From Desulfomonile tiedjei (lineage in GTDB: Bacteria; Desulfobacterota; Desulfomonilia; Desulfomonilales; Desulfomonilaceae): a stretch of DNA of 64,000 nt. This document shows, one piece after another, positions 62,874 through 64,000 of this stretch (position 1 is its first letter; the number at the start of each line of letters is the position of its first letter). The notes under the pieces were generated by a model. The model worked only from the letters and a program-made list of their open reading frames with translations, was not told where the DNA came from and did not search any database. Both the position numbers and the translations under genes were made by a program. The stretch spans positions 62,001 through 126,000 of the forward strand of contig JACRDF010000048.1 of NCBI GenBank assembly GCA_016212925.1. Direction: 5' to 3'.

Positions 62874-63677
62874 TTAGGAAGATGATTGCCCCCATCGGGG
62901 CTTCTGTCCGAGGACCAGGTATTGTTTAACGAGAAAAGAGCTTAGCCTGTTTAACAGGACCTTATTCAGCAGCTTCAGCATGTTTGATCCGCGTGCACGA
63001 TGGCCCCACTCGAGCACTTGCAGGCCATTCTCCGTGAAAAGAGCTTGTATGGACGCTAGAGTGAAGAATCTCAGGTGGCCCCGGTCCAAAATGCCCGCGT
63101 CCGAATATTCCCATTTCCCCCGCAAGACCAGGTCCCTGACGGCTTTGTAGTATCTTATGTTCGGGATGCTGGCGATGACGTAACCCCCCGGCGCCAAGAC
63201 GCGCAAATGGCGGCGTAGAACCGCCCATGGATCGCGAAAATGCTCCAGGACATCAGGATAAAGAATGCAATCCAGGGATTGGTCTTTTATCTCGTGGAGA
63301 TCCATCTCCTCCGCGTCTCCGACAATGATATTGGAATAGAATTCACGCGCGGAGGATGCGTAGTAGGGATCCAACTCAACGCCGATGAGCCTTTCGAACC
63401 CCATTGACCGCAACAATCTGCCTGTGCCTCCTGCTGCGCAACCTATTTCGAGAATCGACCTTACTCCTTCAGGTATCATGGCCACCACGTCGTGGCGCAC
63501 GCCGGTGTAATAATCAACCGACCTGCGGTCTCCGAACCCGGCAGAAGGCAAGCAAGGCCCGGCTGTCGGTTCCCCGGCAAGATCGGAGAGTGGTGCTCGG
63601 GTCAAAGGACTTTGCCTATTGGTCGATGCAGGCACGGATACTGATCCTCGTCGCTTTTGCCGGACGTAATTCCACAA
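62874..63677 (-). CDS. Class I SAM-dependent methyltransferase
   Basis: A 267-residue frame; the catalytic domain begins near 62. SAM loop ILEIGCAAGGTGRLLRSMGF, GVELDPYYASSAREFY as the acidic loop, LDCILYPDVLEHFRDPW as motif II, and APGGYVIASIPNIRYYKAVR as motif III. It belongs to the Methyltransf_23-type sugar/lipid methyltransferases. The first codon is a TTG at 63677 and the first 55 residues are low-complexity and basic, so the true start is probably downstream. Acceptor unknown; it is in the sugar gene neighbourhood. Confidence 0.8.
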   Translation of the reverse strand: MWNYVRQKRRGSVSVPASTNRQSPLTRAPLSDLAGEPTAGPCLPSAGFGDRRSVDYYTGVRHDVVAMIPEGVRSILEIGCAAGGTGRLLRSMGFERLIGVELDPYYASSAREFYSNIIVGDAEEMDLHEIKDQSLDCILYPDVLEHFRDPWAVLRRHLRVLAPGGYVIASIPNIRYYKAVRDLVLRGKWEYSDAGILDRGHLRFFTLASIQALFTENGLQVLEWGHRARGSNMLKLLNKVLLNRLSSFLVKQYLVLGQKPRWGQSSS

Positions 63678-64000
63678 GATTTCAAGCGCGTCAAGGATTT
63701 TTTGCAGTAATAACTTGATTAATTGGGCTTACTTGATTTCCAAGCGTCTGCAAAAAGACCGAAAACTACTTTAGGTCCAAATTCTTGGTTTTTGCCTGTC
63801 CAGGGAAATTAATGGAAGCTTGGCCGCGAAGAATGCTCGAGGGTTTGAAAGGGGGCGGGGGGCCGATCAATTACGCAGAGGCCCCCCTAAATTTAGGAAA
63901 TTAGGACAATCCATGCGGCCGTTAACGGCACATGGGAATCGCTTCCACCAAATAATTTTGGGGCAGCATAACCGGGCGGCAAACCGGCTTGTACACCACG
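63678..64000. other. Right-edge intergenic stretch, no gene seen
   Basis: 323 bases with no convincing frame. The last bases could include part of a gene that continues outside the window, but nothing recognisable is in view. Confidence 0.4.

Noticed and set aside
1-64000. CRISPR array
   Set aside because: No array of equal-length direct repeats with regular spacers; the repeats seen are inverted and dispersed.

Overview
The window looks like chromosome from an anaerobic, aromatic-acid-using deltaproteobacterium (Desulfobacterota, Desulfomonile/Syntrophobacter-like). This is inferred from gene content, not from a marker phylogeny. The pointers are two phenylacetate-CoA-ligase-type enzymes, two three-subunit molybdenum hydroxylases (one with cysteines fitting the 4-hydroxybenzoyl-CoA reductase beta subunit), a TRAP carboxylate transporter beside a PAS/sigma-54 activator, a selenium-hydroxylase accessory gene (yqeC), 3-hydroxybutyryl-CoA dehydrogenase, and an MglA/Roadblock signalling operon.

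Layout. 1-5.2 kb: the 5' end of a probable restriction-modification methylase cut by the window edge, an acyl-CoA ligase, then a tRNA-Pro(CGG) whose 3' half is repeated about 1.1 kb away with a Phd/RelE-type toxin-antitoxin pair between the copies (a mini-island). 5.2-8.7 kb: an overlapping two-gene cassette of a thermolysin-like HExxH protease and a large metallo-beta-lactamase-fold protein; I recognise no described system for it. 9-14 kb: a molybdenum hydroxylase operon led by an IclR regulator. 14-17.6 kb: an ankyrin protein, a small DNA-binding-like protein, tyrS, and two tandem small proteins that both end in a twin CX3C motif. 17.9-21.2 kb: PaaK-like ligase 1, an unlisted 57-residue protein, a cysteine desulfurase and an ABM-domain protein. 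21.2-24.7 kb: repeat-rich DNA, a membrane/secreted protein and an IS630 remnant. 24.7-31.8 kb: sigma-54 activator, a sigma-54 promoter, TRAP dctPQM, PaaK-like ligase 2 and a paralogue of the 57-residue protein. 31.9-39.1 kb: a response regulator, an amino-acid-type binding protein, a second molybdenum hydroxylase operon and yqeC.

39.3-43 kb and 60.5-63.7 kb are envelope-sugar genes: methyltransferases, GT2, DegT aminotransferase, cupin, UDP-glucuronate decarboxylase and a flippase-like membrane protein. 43.3-51.2 kb is a seven-gene minus-strand operon: DUF4388, Roadblock, MglA GTPase, a CheW-like protein, a kinase fused to a cyclic-nucleotide domain, an iron-sulfur flavoprotein and a VIT/VWA protein. 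52-57.2 kb holds hbd, a cysteine-rich protein, a Pro/Cys-rich exported protein and ftsK. 57.4-60.4 kb holds a deacetylase-family gene with bioD and bioA.

How it fits together: the TRAP system would import an organic, perhaps aromatic, acid. The PaaK-like ligases would make the CoA thioester and the molybdenum enzymes would hydroxylate or dehydroxylate ring intermediates. The sigma-54 activator and IclR protein are the likely switches. Intergenic regions carry several families of dispersed perfect palindromes, some doubling as terminators.
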